Numbered from the stretch's first letter, positions 43,149-53,038 are shown. The stretch: DNA of 64,000 nt from DASPSM01 sp036008465 (GCA_036008465.1 DASYNP010000163.1:7418-71417); one strand, 5' to 3'. Translations and numbers: made by a program. Notes: generated by a model not told the origin, from the sequence alone.

Positions 43149-43634
43149 CAGTCCGACGCCTCGCGATAAGTCGTTCCCATGAAAGGTTTCCTAGCATTGT
43201 GTCGCCGGTCGCTCGCGTCAAGCGGCGTCAATTGGCAAGGTAGGCAAGCTCACTTTGGTTTCGCCCGCCCGCGAAGCCGGCAAACCTGCATTCGACATAG
43301 GCAATTCGCGGTGCGCAATTACCGGGCACCTCCCTTTGGCGAGCCTTGGAACACGTCCTCTCCATCTTTTTATTCTTCCCATATCTCCAAGCCGTCGGAA
43401 CCAGTCACCAACCAAGAAACATCCATGCATTTTCGCAAGCGCACTGGATTTTTCGCCGCGCAGGTTGTTATCCTAATGAGCACGTATTCGCTTTGATGAC
43501 AGAAGAATGCGCACGAATTGACCGGCGCTTCGGACGTGTACCTGGCCGCGTGGCGACCACAACCACTGTTCCACGCGATGGCCGGACAGGGTGCATCAGG
43601 GAAGCTGCGGCAAAGCCGAACCAAGGAGAAGGCC
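43149..43634. other. Intergenic region upstream of csrA, no gene
   Basis: About 490 bp with a locally A/T-richer part around 43360-43500. No repeat or ORF with recognisable protein character was found; a 130-residue frame (43346-43738) overlaps csrA out of frame and is judged spurious. It probably carries the csrA promoter. Confidence 0.6.
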
Positions 43635-43838
43635 ATGCTTGTTCTGTCGCGCAAGACGGGCGAAAAGATCAGGATTGGCGACAACGTGACCGTGACGATC
43701 GTGCGAATCGGACCAAACAACGTGCGTCTCGGAATTGACGCGCCGCGCGATCTCAACATCGTTCGCGAAGAGTTGGTCTCGAACGAGCCTGTGCTCAATC
43801 AATCGCAGAGCGCGTCGGAGAGCAGCGTCCATCCGTAG
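43635..43838 (+). CDS. csrA: Carbon storage regulator, translational regulator CsrA
   Basis: A 67-residue RNA-binding protein that represses or activates translation by binding GGA motifs in mRNA leaders. The hallmarks MLVLSRKTGEKIRIGDNVTV, VRLGIDAPRDLNIVREEL and R-E-E cluster are all present. The ribosome-binding site AAGGAGAA lies 5 bases before ATG 43635. The C-terminal tail after residue 50 is short and Ser/Gln-rich. No flagellar, fliW or csrB-like partner is adjacent in the window. The downstream gene, a DUF1501 protein, begins 282 bp later. Confidence 0.96.
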   Translation: MLVLSRKTGEKIRIGDNVTVTIVRIGPNNVRLGIDAPRDLNIVREELVSNEPVLNQSQSASESSVHP

Positions 43839-44120
43839 GACGGGCGCCATCGTTCGAGCCGAAAATCAAACGATCTTGCGCTCGATGGAGCGCGCATCAC
43901 TAGATGACGCGCGTGATTGTGCAATTCTGACGCGCTCGCCGGCCGGTTGATCGGTGTCCGCCCCGTGCTGTTCGCGGTGCGATTCTTGTGGCGTCCTCTG
44001 GCGCGAAGTAGAATCGAATCAACGGCCGCTTAAGTGAGGTCGTCCGCGCGAATTTGAGCCGGCGATCCGGGCGGCGAATTCCCGCGCAGAAACTGCAATC
44101 GAAAGACTCGGAGCGCGTAC

Positions 44121-45497
44121 ATGCTGCGGTTGAGCGGCCGAGGGAGAACCCATACCTGCGACGGTCTGTCTCGCCGCGACTTTCTGCAGGCGGGGGCGCT
44201 CGGAGCCATCGGCCTGTCGCTCGTCGACTATGCGGCTCTCAAAGCCGCCGGGGCCGTCTCCAAGGATTATGATGAGCGCTCGGTCATCATGATCTTCAAC
44301 CTGGGAGCCCCCAGTCAGCTCGACGTCTTCGACATGAAGCCCGAGGCTGCCGCCGAGATCCGCGGCCCGTTCCGGCAAATTGCGACCGCGGCTCCCGAAA
44401 TTGGCTTGAGCGAAATCCTTCCTAAACACGCTCGTATCGCAGATAAATTTTCGCTCGTTCGCAGTTGCTACCACACCGCGGCCGCCGTGCACGACACGGG
44501 CCACCAGATGCTGCAGACCGGGCGGCTCTTCACCGGCGGGATTAACACGCCCCACGCCGGCTGCGTCGTGTCGTACCTCCGCGGCAGACGGAGCGATCTG
44601 CCGGCCCACGTGCTCTTGCCCAAGCCAATGGGCCCGACAGGCGGCAACATGCCCCACGGTCAGGACGCGGGCTTCCTCGGCAAATCGTACGACCCGTTCG
44701 TGCTCAACGCCGACCCGTCACAGCCGCATTTTCAGGTTCCGGATCTTTTGCCGCCCAAGCAGATCGGCGAAGTGCGGCTTGCACGCCGCCGCAAGCTGCG
44801 CGATCTTGTGGAGCACACGGTCGACCGCTTTGAGTCGAGCCAGAATGAACAACTGCTGGCCAGCAACTTCGACGCGGCATTCCGCATCATGACGAGTCGG
44901 CAGGCTCGCTCGGCGTTCGATTTGGAACAAGAACCCGACACCGTTCGCAACCGATACGGACGCAATCGATTCGGCCAATGCTGTCTGATGGCTCGGCGGC
45001 TGATCGAAGCGGGGGTGCGATTCGTGACGGTGAACACGTTTCTCACCGTGTTTGACGAAATCACGTGGGACATCCACGGCACGAAGCCGTTTACGTCGAT
45101 CGAAGGCATGCGCGACATCGTGGCGCCGATGTACGACCAGGCCTACAGCGCGCTGATCGAAGACTTGAATCAACGCGGCATGCTCGACAACACGCTCGTT
45201 TGCAACCTGGCCGAATTCGGCCGCACGCCGCGTGTCAATCCGGCCGGCGGCCGCGATCATTGGCCGCAATGCTGGACAAGTTATTTCGCCGGTGGCGGCG
45301 TGCAAGGGGGCCGAGTCGTTGGCCGCAGCGACGCGATCGGCGGGTATCCGGCCGAACGCCCCGTCGCGCCGAGTGAAGTCGTGGCCACTATCTTCCACAG
45401 CTTGGGCCTGGACCTCGAAACGCAACTGCCGGGTCCCGCAGGCCGGCCGTTTGCGTTGGTGGACTCGGGCACCAAGCCGATCACCGAATTATTCTGA
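44121..45497 (+). CDS. DUF1501 family protein with twin-arginine leader
   Basis: A 458-residue exported protein of the DUF1501 family, which has an alkaline-phosphatase-like fold. A Tat-type leader is visible: SRRDFLQAGALGAIGLSLVD at about residues 16-35. The body contains HDTGHQMLQTGRLFTGG and GRDHWPQCWTSYFAGGGV, features typical of the family. Biochemistry is unknown; DUF1501 genes usually pair with DUF1549/DUF1553 proteins, and one follows 58 bp downstream. The ATG at 44121 is preceded by 15 bp lacking a strong ribosome-binding site. Confidence 0.94.
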   Translation: MLRLSGRGRTHTCDGLSRRDFLQAGALGAIGLSLVDYAALKAAGAVSKDYDERSVIMIFNLGAPSQLDVFDMKPEAAAEIRGPFRQIATAAPEIGLSEILPKHARIADKFSLVRSCYHTAAAVHDTGHQMLQTGRLFTGGINTPHAGCVVSYLRGRRSDLPAHVLLPKPMGPTGGNMPHGQDAGFLGKSYDPFVLNADPSQPHFQVPDLLPPKQIGEVRLARRRKLRDLVEHTVDRFESSQNEQLLASNFDAAFRIMTSRQARSAFDLEQEPDTVRNRYGRNRFGQCCLMARRLIEAGVRFVTVNTFLTVFDEITWDIHGTKPFTSIEGMRDIVAPMYDQAYSALIEDLNQRGMLDNTLVCNLAEFGRTPRVNPAGGRDHWPQCWTSYFAGGGVQGGRVVGRSDAIGGYPAERPVAPSEVVATIFHSLGLDLETQLPGPAGRPFALVDSGTKPITELF

Positions 45498-45555
45498 CCC
45501 GCCCGAAACTTGCTTTTATCCCGCCGCAGTCAGCTTGCCGAAAGGCAACACTTCG

Positions 45556-48192
45556 ATGACCCGCACGCCTTCGTCCGATCAGACCGTGCTTGCTACTGTG
45601 TGGCATTGCCCCACTGTTAGCCTCCTCGCGGTACTCGGGCTGCTTGGAATCTTCGCGCCAATCGGCTTGGCCGCGCCAAGTCCGGGAGCTCCGGGTGCCG
45701 CCGGCGGCGATTCGCTGGCCATCCTTCCGCACTCGATCGTCCTGCGCGGGCCCAAGGCGCGCCAGGCAATCGTCGTCGAGCGCCAAGCGCACGGCCAGTG
45801 GGTGGGACAGGTGACCGAAGGGGTCATCTTTGAATCGAGCAATACGAAGGTCGTGCGGGTCAGCAACTCCGTCGCGATCCCCGTCGGCGACGGCAAGGCC
45901 ACGATTCGCGCGCGCTGGAAGGGTCTCACCGCGCAAATCGACGTAACAGTGGAGCATCAAAAAGTCGACGAACCCTGGAGCTTTCGCAATCACGTCCAGG
46001 CCGTGCTCACGAAAGCCGGCTGCAATTCGGGGGCTTGTCATGGCGCCGCGGCGGGAAAGAACGGCTTCAAGCTTTCGCTGCGGGGCTATGATCCGCCCGC
46101 CGACTTCTTGGCCATCACGCGTCAGGCGGGTGGACGGCGGATCGTGCCGAGCGATCCGGGACGCAGCCTGGTCCTCTTGAAGCCGTCGGGCGCAATCCCG
46201 CACAAAGGCGGTCTGCGCTTCAGAGTCGACTCCCGCGAGTACCGCGTGCTGGCCGAATGGATTGCGGCCGGTCAGCCGGCGCCGACATCGAGTGATCCGC
46301 GGATCGAGCGGCTCGAAATCGTCCCCGACGACGTCGTCCTGAAAAAAGGGGACCAGCAGCAGGTGTTGATCCTGGCCCATTTCAGCGACGGACACACGGA
46401 AGATGTCACGACCTGGGCCAAGTTCACTTCGACGAATCAAACCGTTTGCCAGGTCGACGACATTGGCAAAGTGAAAGTGACCGGCAACGGCGAGGGGTCG
46501 ATCAGCGCCTGGTACTTGAGCAAAACGGTCTTGGGCACGGTGCAGGTGCCCTATGAGAGTCGGCTGCCGGCAGGCACATTCGCTAAGGCTGACCGCCGCA
46601 ATCTGATCGATGACCTCGTTCTGGCGAAGCTCGAGCGGCTGAACATCCCGCCGTCGCCGATCTGCTCGGACGCCGACTATCTACGCCGGGCCAGCCTCGA
46701 CACGATCGGACTCTTGCCGACCGCGGCCGAAGCGCGCGCCTTTCTCTCGGACCGCCGACCCGACAAACGCGTGCGGCTGGCGGATCAATTGCTCATGCGG
46801 CCTGAGTTCGTCGACTACTGGTCGTCCAAGTGGTCGGACCTGTTGCTCGTCTCGGCAGCGCGACTGCGGCCGAGCGCGGTCCAGGCCTTTTCCAAATGGA
46901 TTCGTAAGCGTGTCGCTGCGGATGAGCCGTGGGATCGGTTCGTCCGCGAAGTTGTCACGGCGCGCGGCAGCACGCTGGAGAACGGAGCCGCGAACTTCTA
47001 CGCCATGCATGAGGATCCGCAAGAGATGGCGGAAACCGTCTCGATGGCATTTCTGGGAATGTCGATTCAGTGCGCGCACTGCCACGACCATCCGCTCGAA
47101 AAGTGGACCAACGACGACTACTACGGGATGGCCAACCTATTCGCGCGGGTGCGCGGCAAGGACGGCAATGACAGCCGGATTATCTTCGTCGCCGACAGCG
47201 GAGAACTGATCCAGCCTCGCACGGGTCGCCCGCAGGCGCCTCGACCGCTCGATGCGGCGCCGGTTTCGTTTGACTCGACTGCCGATCGGCGCAACTTGCT
47301 GGCGGACTGGCTGACCGATCCGAAGAATCCCTATTTCAGCCGCTCGATCGTGAACCGCGTCTGGGCCAACTTCCTGGGTCGCGGGCTCGTCGAGGCGGTC
47401 GACGACATGCGGCTGACCAACCCGCCGAGCAACGTGCCACTTCTGACCGCGCTGGCCGACGATCTCGCCAAAGACAGATACGACCTCAAAGGCCTGATGC
47501 GGAAGATTCTGACTTCGGCCACCTATCAGCGCGCGAGCGCGACGCTGCCAGGAAACGAAGGAGACGAGCGATTCTATTCGAGATTCTATCCGCGTCGGTT
47601 GAAGGCCGAAGTGCTGTTGGACGCGCTGTCTCAAGTGACCAATTCGCCGACGGCCTTCAAAGGACAGCCAGCCGGCACGCGGGCGCTCGAACTGGCCGAC
47701 TCGGAGGCTGACTCGTATTTTCTCGGCGTCTTCGGCCGTCCGGAGCGTCTGATCACCTGCGAGTGCGAGCGGTCCAACGAACCGAGCATGTCGCAGGTCT
47801 TGCATCTCTCTAACGGCAACACGCTCAACGCCAAGATCGAGGCGAGCGGCAATCGCATCGATCACCTGCTCGGAGCGGACGACGGCGCGATCGTGGAGGA
47901 TCTCTATCTGGCCGCTCTGTCGCGGCTGCCGAGCTCGGCGGAACGGCAAAGACTCACGTCTGCTCTCGCACAGGTCGAAGACAGCGATCGCCTGCCGGCG
48001 CTTGCCGACTTGCGACAGAGAATTGCCGCGGCCCAGACGGTCAAAGATCCCAAGGCACGCCGGAAGACTCTGGAAGGCGTCGAAGAACGGATTCGCGCGA
48101 TCCCCGCTGAAACGGTTCGGATGCGCCGCAGGGCGATTGAAGATCTCTATTGGAGCGTGCTCAGCAGCAACGAGTTCTTGTTCAATCACTGA
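45556..48192 (+). CDS. DUF1549/DUF1553 protein with CX4CH and CXXCH haem motifs
   Basis: An 878-residue exported protein, second gene of the planctomycete DUF1501-DUF1553 block. A leader occupies residues about 20-42; a bacterial Ig-like region follows (about 55-135). A haem-like motif AGCNSGACHGAAAGKNG (C156, C161, H162; CX4CH) begins the planctomycete cytochrome part, then DUF1549 (about 340-545), which includes the CXXCH-type CAHCHDHPLEKW, then DUF1553 (about 585-860). Such proteins probably form a surface-exposed haem complex with DUF1501 and have been linked to carbohydrate use. ATG at 45556 is taken from the leader. The overlapping frame to 45232 belongs to the DUF1501 gene. Confidence 0.9.
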   Translation: MTRTPSSDQTVLATVWHCPTVSLLAVLGLLGIFAPIGLAAPSPGAPGAAGGDSLAILPHSIVLRGPKARQAIVVERQAHGQWVGQVTEGVIFESSNTKVVRVSNSVAIPVGDGKATIRARWKGLTAQIDVTVEHQKVDEPWSFRNHVQAVLTKAGCNSGACHGAAAGKNGFKLSLRGYDPPADFLAITRQAGGRRIVPSDPGRSLVLLKPSGAIPHKGGLRFRVDSREYRVLAEWIAAGQPAPTSSDPRIERLEIVPDDVVLKKGDQQQVLILAHFSDGHTEDVTTWAKFTSTNQTVCQVDDIGKVKVTGNGEGSISAWYLSKTVLGTVQVPYESRLPAGTFAKADRRNLIDDLVLAKLERLNIPPSPICSDADYLRRASLDTIGLLPTAAEARAFLSDRRPDKRVRLADQLLMRPEFVDYWSSKWSDLLLVSAARLRPSAVQAFSKWIRKRVAADEPWDRFVREVVTARGSTLENGAANFYAMHEDPQEMAETVSMAFLGMSIQCAHCHDHPLEKWTNDDYYGMANLFARVRGKDGNDSRIIFVADSGELIQPRTGRPQAPRPLDAAPVSFDSTADRRNLLADWLTDPKNPYFSRSIVNRVWANFLGRGLVEAVDDMRLTNPPSNVPLLTALADDLAKDRYDLKGLMRKILTSATYQRASATLPGNEGDERFYSRFYPRRLKAEVLLDALSQVTNSPTAFKGQPAGTRALELADSEADSYFLGVFGRPERLITCECERSNEPSMSQVLHLSNGNTLNAKIEASGNRIDHLLGADDGAIVEDLYLAALSRLPSSAERQRLTSALAQVEDSDRLPALADLRQRIAAAQTVKDPKARRKTLEGVEERIRAIPAETVRMRRRAIEDLYWSVLSSNEFLFNH

Positions 48193-48544
48193 TGTGTTCG
48201 AGGTCGAGCGTGTCCGGGAATTCAGATGTACGTTTTCTTGGCCCCGGAGGGGCCGCCGATAATAGCCCAGGGCGTAAGCCCTGGGGAAAGAGTCGCCCCT
48301 AAAATCCTCCTAAGCCCCCGATAGGGGGCGACAGAACGAAAGGTTCCTCATGATTCTGTCGTCCCTCCGGGACTTAACACCGAACTTCAATCGGCGCGAG
48401 ACCCAGGGCTGGGCTATTATCTGACGCCCCCTTGCGGGGGCTTCTGAGGTATTGGTTGCCAACAATCCGTTCGTACTATTGCCGCAACTCCTCGCACAGG
48501 CAACGACTCGGAAGTCCAATGCAACCCGGACCGAGAGTTTCTTT
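48193..48544. other. Intergenic region between the DUF1553 and cytochrome/WD40 genes, holding a palindromic element
   Basis: The 350 bp are dominated by the 164-bp palindromic element at 48258-48421; the rest, about 48422-48544, may carry the promoter and leader of the next gene. An alternative ATG for that gene at 48452 falls here. No other gene is visible. Confidence 0.6.
48258..48421. repeat. 164-bp palindromic element with nested hairpins
   Basis: Outer arms GATAATAGCCCAG (48258-48270) and its exact reverse complement (48409-48421) enclose inner hairpins such as CAGGGCGTAAGCCCTG (just inside the left arm) and CGACAGAA...TTCTGTCG near the middle, plus CCGATAGGGGGC-type GC words. The layout is that of a small non-autonomous element (MITE or REP assembly). 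It lies between the DUF1553 and WD40/cytochrome genes. I believe similar GCCCAGGG words recur in planctomycete intergenic DNA, but this cannot be tested here. Confidence 0.75.
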
Positions 48545-51376
48545 GTGAACCGACCAACAATTCTGTGCGCGGCCGTCGGCGTGTTGTTGGCTTTCGCCGC
48601 GCCGCCGGTGTTCGCCGATGACGGGGCCAAGCCGGGGAAGAGCACTTCCACTTCGCCTGTCCCCGATTACGCGCGGGATGTCGCGCCGATCTTCCGGAAG
48701 TACTGTTTGGGCTGCCACAACTCTCAGGAGGCCCAAGGTGGGTTGGTCCTCGAAAGTCACACGCAAGTTCTCCACGGCGGCGAGCACGGAGCGATTCTCG
48801 CTGCGGGCAAGGCCGAACAGAGCCGTGTGATCCGCCTTCTGGAAAGGAAGGCCGAACCGTCGATGCCGCCCGAAGGCAACGCCGGACCAGACTCGACGGA
48901 AATCGCTGTGCTCAAAGCGTGGATCGCGGCTGGAGCCAAAAACTCCAGCGCCAAAAACTCCAGCGCCAGTGCCGACTCGGCTTGGGCGCTCGCGGTGCCG
49001 CGCATCCAACCGAAGGGTAAGCCGCGAAAACCAATTAACTCGCTGGCCTATTCGCCCGATGGTCGGTTGATCGCGGCCGCCGGCTACGGCAGCGTGGAAA
49101 TTCTCTCCGCGTCGGCGAAGACTCCGGTGCAGACTCTGAGCGGATTATCTGGCAATGTGAACGCCATCGGTTTCTCGGGCGAAGGCTCGACGCTGTTTGC
49201 GGCCGAGGGAGAGCCGGGGCTGTTCGGGGAGCTGACACTGTGGAACACGGCCGATTGGACGCGCCGGCAAACGCTGCGCGGGCATCGCGACGCGCTGTTG
49301 ACCGCCGCCTTGAGTCCAGATGGCAAGCTGGCTGCGACTGGGAGCTACGATCAGTCGATTCGCCTGTGGGACCTTTCCGCGGGCAAGGAATCGCGGATCA
49401 TGAACGGACACAACGGGCCGGTGTTCGACCTGGCATTCGATCCGTCCGGCCGCCTGCTGGCCAGTGCTAGCGGCGATCGCACGGTGAAATTGTGGGACGT
49501 CGCTAGGGGCGAGCGACTCGACACCTTCAGCCAGCCGCTCAAGGAACAATACTCCGTCGGCTTCATGCCGGACGGGCGCCACGTCATCGCCGGCGGAGTC
49601 GACAGCCGGATTCGCGTCTGGAAGCTCAGCGATTCCGCGAAAGAAGGCACAAACGAACTTGTCGAGTCGCTCTTTGCGCACGACGGCCCAATCTTGCGGC
49701 TGGCCGTTTCGCGCGAGGGACGCTGGATCGTCTCTTCGTCGGAAGATCGCACGATCAAGGTGTGGGACGCGGCTCACTACGAACAAGTGGCCCGCTTCTC
49801 GAAGCAGTCCGACTGGACGACGGCGCTGGCCGTCTCCCCCGATAATACGACGCTCGTGGCCGGGCGAATCGACGGCGGCTTGTCGGTGCAGTCGCTCACC
49901 GATTTGTCGGTCGGTCCATCCCAGAGCACTTCCCCGCTCAATTATGCGGCCCTGCCGGCGATCGATAAAACCGCCCAGTCACTCAAATCGGCGGTCGAGG
50001 CCGAGCCCAACGACACCCCGGCAACTGCGAACCGAATGGATGTCCCTGGCACCGTTTCGGGACGGCTCGACGCTCCGGCCGGGCGTGCCGATGTCGATTA
50101 CTTCCGCGTTCACTCAAAAGCCGGCGAAGCATGGATCATCGAGACGGAAGCGGCCCGAAAGGGTTCGCCCGCCGACACGCGGATCGACGTCCTGCGCGCG
50201 GACGGATCCCCGATTGTGCGCTGCCTGTTGCGGGCGGTGCGCGATTCGGAGATCACGTTCCGGCCAATCAACTCAGTGCAAGGAGGCGTGCGACTGGAAA
50301 ACTGGCGCGAGATGGATCTCAACCAGTTCCTCTACATGTCGGGAGAAGTGTCTCGATTATTCCGCGCGCCGCGCGGGCCTGATTCGGAATACGACCTTTA
50401 CACGGCAAACGGGAGCCGACGCTGCTATTTCGACACGAGTGCCGTTGATCACGCCCTGAACGAGCCCGTGTACATTGTGGAACCCTACGCTCCGGGGACG
50501 CACCTTGCCGACAACGGACTTCCGGTCTTCCCCGTTTATTATTCCAACGATGACGATGCGTGCCGCAAACTGGGACGTGATTCGCACCTAACGTTCACGG
50601 CTCCGGCCGACGGCGATTATCTGGTCCGCGTCAGCGACACCCGTGGATACAGCGGTCCCGAATTCAAGTACTCGCTGACCGTTCGGCGGCCAAAGCCGGA
50701 CTTCGCAGTCTCGCTGAACCCGCGATTATTCAAGGTACCAGCGGGCGGTGGAGAGCGGTTGATCCTGTCGCTCGATCGAATCGACGACTTTGAGGGAGAG
50801 GTTCGCGTCGAGTTTTCAGGAGTCCCGAAGGGCTATCACCTCACTTCGCCATTGGTGATCGAGCAGGGGCATCTCGAGGCCCGGGGAACGATCAACGCCG
50901 ACCCCGATGCTAGGCCGGCCGGCGCAGAGGCTTGGAAGGCTCTTCAGGTGGCGGCGATTGCCAACATCGCCGGCCATGAGGTCGTGAAGCGGGTGGCGCC
51001 CCCGGAGGTCGCGCTGTTGCCGCCTCCCAGGTTGGTTGCTCGATTGCGCCCCGATCCGCCGGGCGACTCTGCGGGCTCGCGAGAAGAAATCGTGATCGAG
51101 CCGGGACAGTCCGTGACCGCGCTGTTGCAGATCGAACGGCGAGGTTACACGGGCGAGCTGCGATTCGAGGTCGAAAACCTTCCTCACGGCGTAATCGTGG
51201 ATAACATCGGACTGAACGGAATCATGGTTCGCGCGGGCGAGAACGAGCGGCAAGTCTTCTTGTCGGCCGCCAAATGGGTGCGGCCGACCGAACGGCTGAT
51301 CCATGCCGTCGCCGATCGCGAGGGAGCCCAGACCTCGCGGCCGATTTCCCTGCGGGTCACGTCCAAATCGCCATGA
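48545..51376 (+). CDS. Planctomycete-cytochrome and WD40 exported protein
   Basis: A 943-residue protein: leader (about residues 5-24), c-type haem domain with C54-L-G-C57-H58 (about 40-140), about seven WD40-type repeats (roughly 155-470, with repeats such as SPDGKLAATGSYDQSIRLWD), and a 450-residue C-terminus of beta-sandwich domains (PPC-like, about 490-930). It should lie outside the cytoplasm and may bind proteins or carbohydrate through its propeller. I use GTG at 48545 (MNRPTILCAAVGVLLAF); ATG at 48452 would add 31 residues. It overlaps acylphosphatase by four bases and follows the DUF1553 gene by 352 bp. Confidence 0.9.
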   Translation: MNRPTILCAAVGVLLAFAAPPVFADDGAKPGKSTSTSPVPDYARDVAPIFRKYCLGCHNSQEAQGGLVLESHTQVLHGGEHGAILAAGKAEQSRVIRLLERKAEPSMPPEGNAGPDSTEIAVLKAWIAAGAKNSSAKNSSASADSAWALAVPRIQPKGKPRKPINSLAYSPDGRLIAAAGYGSVEILSASAKTPVQTLSGLSGNVNAIGFSGEGSTLFAAEGEPGLFGELTLWNTADWTRRQTLRGHRDALLTAALSPDGKLAATGSYDQSIRLWDLSAGKESRIMNGHNGPVFDLAFDPSGRLLASASGDRTVKLWDVARGERLDTFSQPLKEQYSVGFMPDGRHVIAGGVDSRIRVWKLSDSAKEGTNELVESLFAHDGPILRLAVSREGRWIVSSSEDRTIKVWDAAHYEQVARFSKQSDWTTALAVSPDNTTLVAGRIDGGLSVQSLTDLSVGPSQSTSPLNYAALPAIDKTAQSLKSAVEAEPNDTPATANRMDVPGTVSGRLDAPAGRADVDYFRVHSKAGEAWIIETEAARKGSPADTRIDVLRADGSPIVRCLLRAVRDSEITFRPINSVQGGVRLENWREMDLNQFLYMSGEVSRLFRAPRGPDSEYDLYTANGSRRCYFDTSAVDHALNEPVYIVEPYAPGTHLADNGLPVFPVYYSNDDDACRKLGRDSHLTFTAPADGDYLVRVSDTRGYSGPEFKYSLTVRRPKPDFAVSLNPRLFKVPAGGGERLILSLDRIDDFEGEVRVEFSGVPKGYHLTSPLVIEQGHLEARGTINADPDARPAGAEAWKALQVAAIANIAGHEVVKRVAPPEVALLPPPRLVARLRPDPPGDSAGSREEIVIEPGQSVTALLQIERRGYTGELRFEVENLPHGVIVDNIGLNGIMVRAGENERQVFLSAAKWVRPTERLIHAVADREGAQTSRPISLRVTSKSP

Positions 51377-51669
51377 GTGGGCAGAGCGAAGCGACGAACG
51401 AGCCAATCCGCCGCTACCTGTTTTTCGGACGCGTGCAGGGAGTTGGCTTTCGGTACACGGCCGCGGGTCTGGCCCGGGATTGTGGCGTTCGGGGCTACGT
51501 GAGAAACCGCTCCGACGGCACAGTCGAGCTGGTGGCCCAAGGGGGCCAAGCCAACGTCGAGCGGCTGCTGACCCATCTCGGCGAGCAGTTCGCCGGCTAC
51601 ATCGAGAGCCGCACGGCCGAGGATTACGCCGGGGGCGAAGCCTTCGCCAGCTTTGAAGTGAGGCGCTGA
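51373..51669 (+). CDS. Acylphosphatase
   Basis: A 98-residue small enzyme that hydrolyses acyl-phosphates such as carbamoyl-phosphate and 1,3-bisphosphoglycerate. The conserved signature FGRVQGVGFRYTAAGLAR (catalytic arginine in GVGFR) and GYVRNRSDGTVELVAQG (catalytic asparagine in RNRSDG) are intact. ATG at 51373 overlaps the stop of the cytochrome/WD40 gene by four bases, showing translational coupling. It is not obvious why it is coupled to that gene. Confidence 0.95.
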   Translation: MSGQSEATNEPIRRYLFFGRVQGVGFRYTAAGLARDCGVRGYVRNRSDGTVELVAQGGQANVERLLTHLGEQFAGYIESRTAEDYAGGEAFASFEVRR

Positions 51670-51962
51670 GGCTCGGCTCGGGCGCGGGAGGCTGCGGCCA
51701 TCGGCGAGTTTGCGGCTTTTCTTGGGGGCGCCAGGCCGCTAAATTGAGGAAAGGGCTGAATAACGGGGCTTCCGCCCGGAATCCCGCGTTTCCTGGGTCC
51801 ACGAGTCATCGGTCCAGGTGTTTCGGCCCAACATTTCGATTAAGGTGGACGTACGAGGTGGCACCGCGGCCGGGACGGTGCGCAAACGCGTTTTCGGCCC
51901 TGTCTGTATTGTCCGTGTTTTGCCGCCGCCACGTTCCCTCTTTGAAGAATCAGGGTTAGACC

Positions 51963-52895
51963 ATGTTGGGGTTGTTGCCGGGCTCGCTTCTCTTGGCTGC
52001 CTTGCCTCCGCAGGAGGCCTCGCTGCTCATTATCGTGCCGTTTGCCGTCGGGCTCCTGGTCTTGACGGCGCTCTTTTGCTATTTGACGCGGGCCGGCGTC
52101 ATCGCCCGGGCGACAACCAAGGAAGCGATCCGCCAGCCGCTCTTTCCCCTGTTGATGGCGCTGGCGATCCTGGTTCTGGTGACGAACACGTTTGTGCCCT
52201 TCTTCTCGTTCGGCGAAGACTATCGGATGCTGATCGACTGCGGTCTGGCGACGATCCTGATTTGCGGATTGCTCCTGGCCGTCTGGACTTCCAGCACCAG
52301 CATTGCCGACGAGATCGAGGGAAAGACGGCGATGACGCTGCTCTCCAAGCCGATCAACCGCCGGCAATTTGTGCTCGGGAAATTTGTCGGCATCATGGTG
52401 GCGGTGTTCTGGCTGATCCTGCCGCTGATGATCTGCTTCCTGGCGCTGGTCTATTACAAGGTCGGTTACGATTCCCGCGAATCGGCCAATCCCGATCCGG
52501 AATCGTCATTCAAGCTGACGATCATGCTGAATACGATTCCCGGGTTGATTTTGAGTTTCTTCGAGATTTGCGTGCTGACGTCCGTGAGCGTCGCCATTTC
52601 GACGCGCGTGCCGATGGTCGTGAATATGGTGACGTGCTTTGCGATTTTTGTCGTCGGGCACGTGACGAGCGTGATGGTCGAGCGGGGCGTGCTGCACCTC
52701 GAAGTCGTGCAATTTACGGCCCGTCTGATCGCGACGGCTCTGCCCAATCTCGAGCTATTCAAGACCGAGGCAGCCAGCACGGGGACGTTTGTGCCCCCGC
52801 CCTATTTGGGTTACGCATCTTTGTATTGCGCAGCGTTCAGTATCGCGGCGATTTTCCTGGCCTTTATTCTGTTTGAAGACCGCGACCTGGCCTGA
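51963..52895 (+). CDS. ABC-2-type transporter permease without adjacent ATPase
   Basis: A 310-residue integral membrane protein with six to seven helices (about residues 20-42, 60-75, 88-108, 143-168, 195-215, 225-245 and 285-305). The region ADEIEGKTAMTLLSKPINRR followed by QFVLGKFVGIMVAVFWLILP is the classic cytoplasmic loop and helix of ABC-2 permeases. It would need an ATP-binding partner; none is adjacent except the degenerate ABC protein 143 bp downstream. The start ATG at 51963 gives MLGLLPGSLLLAALPP. Substrate unknown. A 293-bp non-coding gap precedes it. Confidence 0.88.
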   Translation: MLGLLPGSLLLAALPPQEASLLIIVPFAVGLLVLTALFCYLTRAGVIARATTKEAIRQPLFPLLMALAILVLVTNTFVPFFSFGEDYRMLIDCGLATILICGLLLAVWTSSTSIADEIEGKTAMTLLSKPINRRQFVLGKFVGIMVAVFWLILPLMICFLALVYYKVGYDSRESANPDPESSFKLTIMLNTIPGLILSFFEICVLTSVSVAISTRVPMVVNMVTCFAIFVVGHVTSVMVERGVLHLEVVQFTARLIATALPNLELFKTEAASTGTFVPPPYLGYASLYCAAFSIAAIFLAFILFEDRDLA

Positions 52896-53038
52896 GATGG
52901 GGCTAACGGCACAATCAATTTTGAAAAGAACTCGATAAGTCGGTTCGATCGGGCCCAACTGCGTTCGACGGAGGAAGATCACGGAAAAACGACCCACCTC
53001 ACGGACGGATCATCAACGCTGAGATAGCGGCGCGACTC

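Noticed and set aside
43346..43738. 130-residue frame overlapping csrA
   Set aside because: Out of frame with csrA, whose sequence is unmistakable; the rest shows no protein character.
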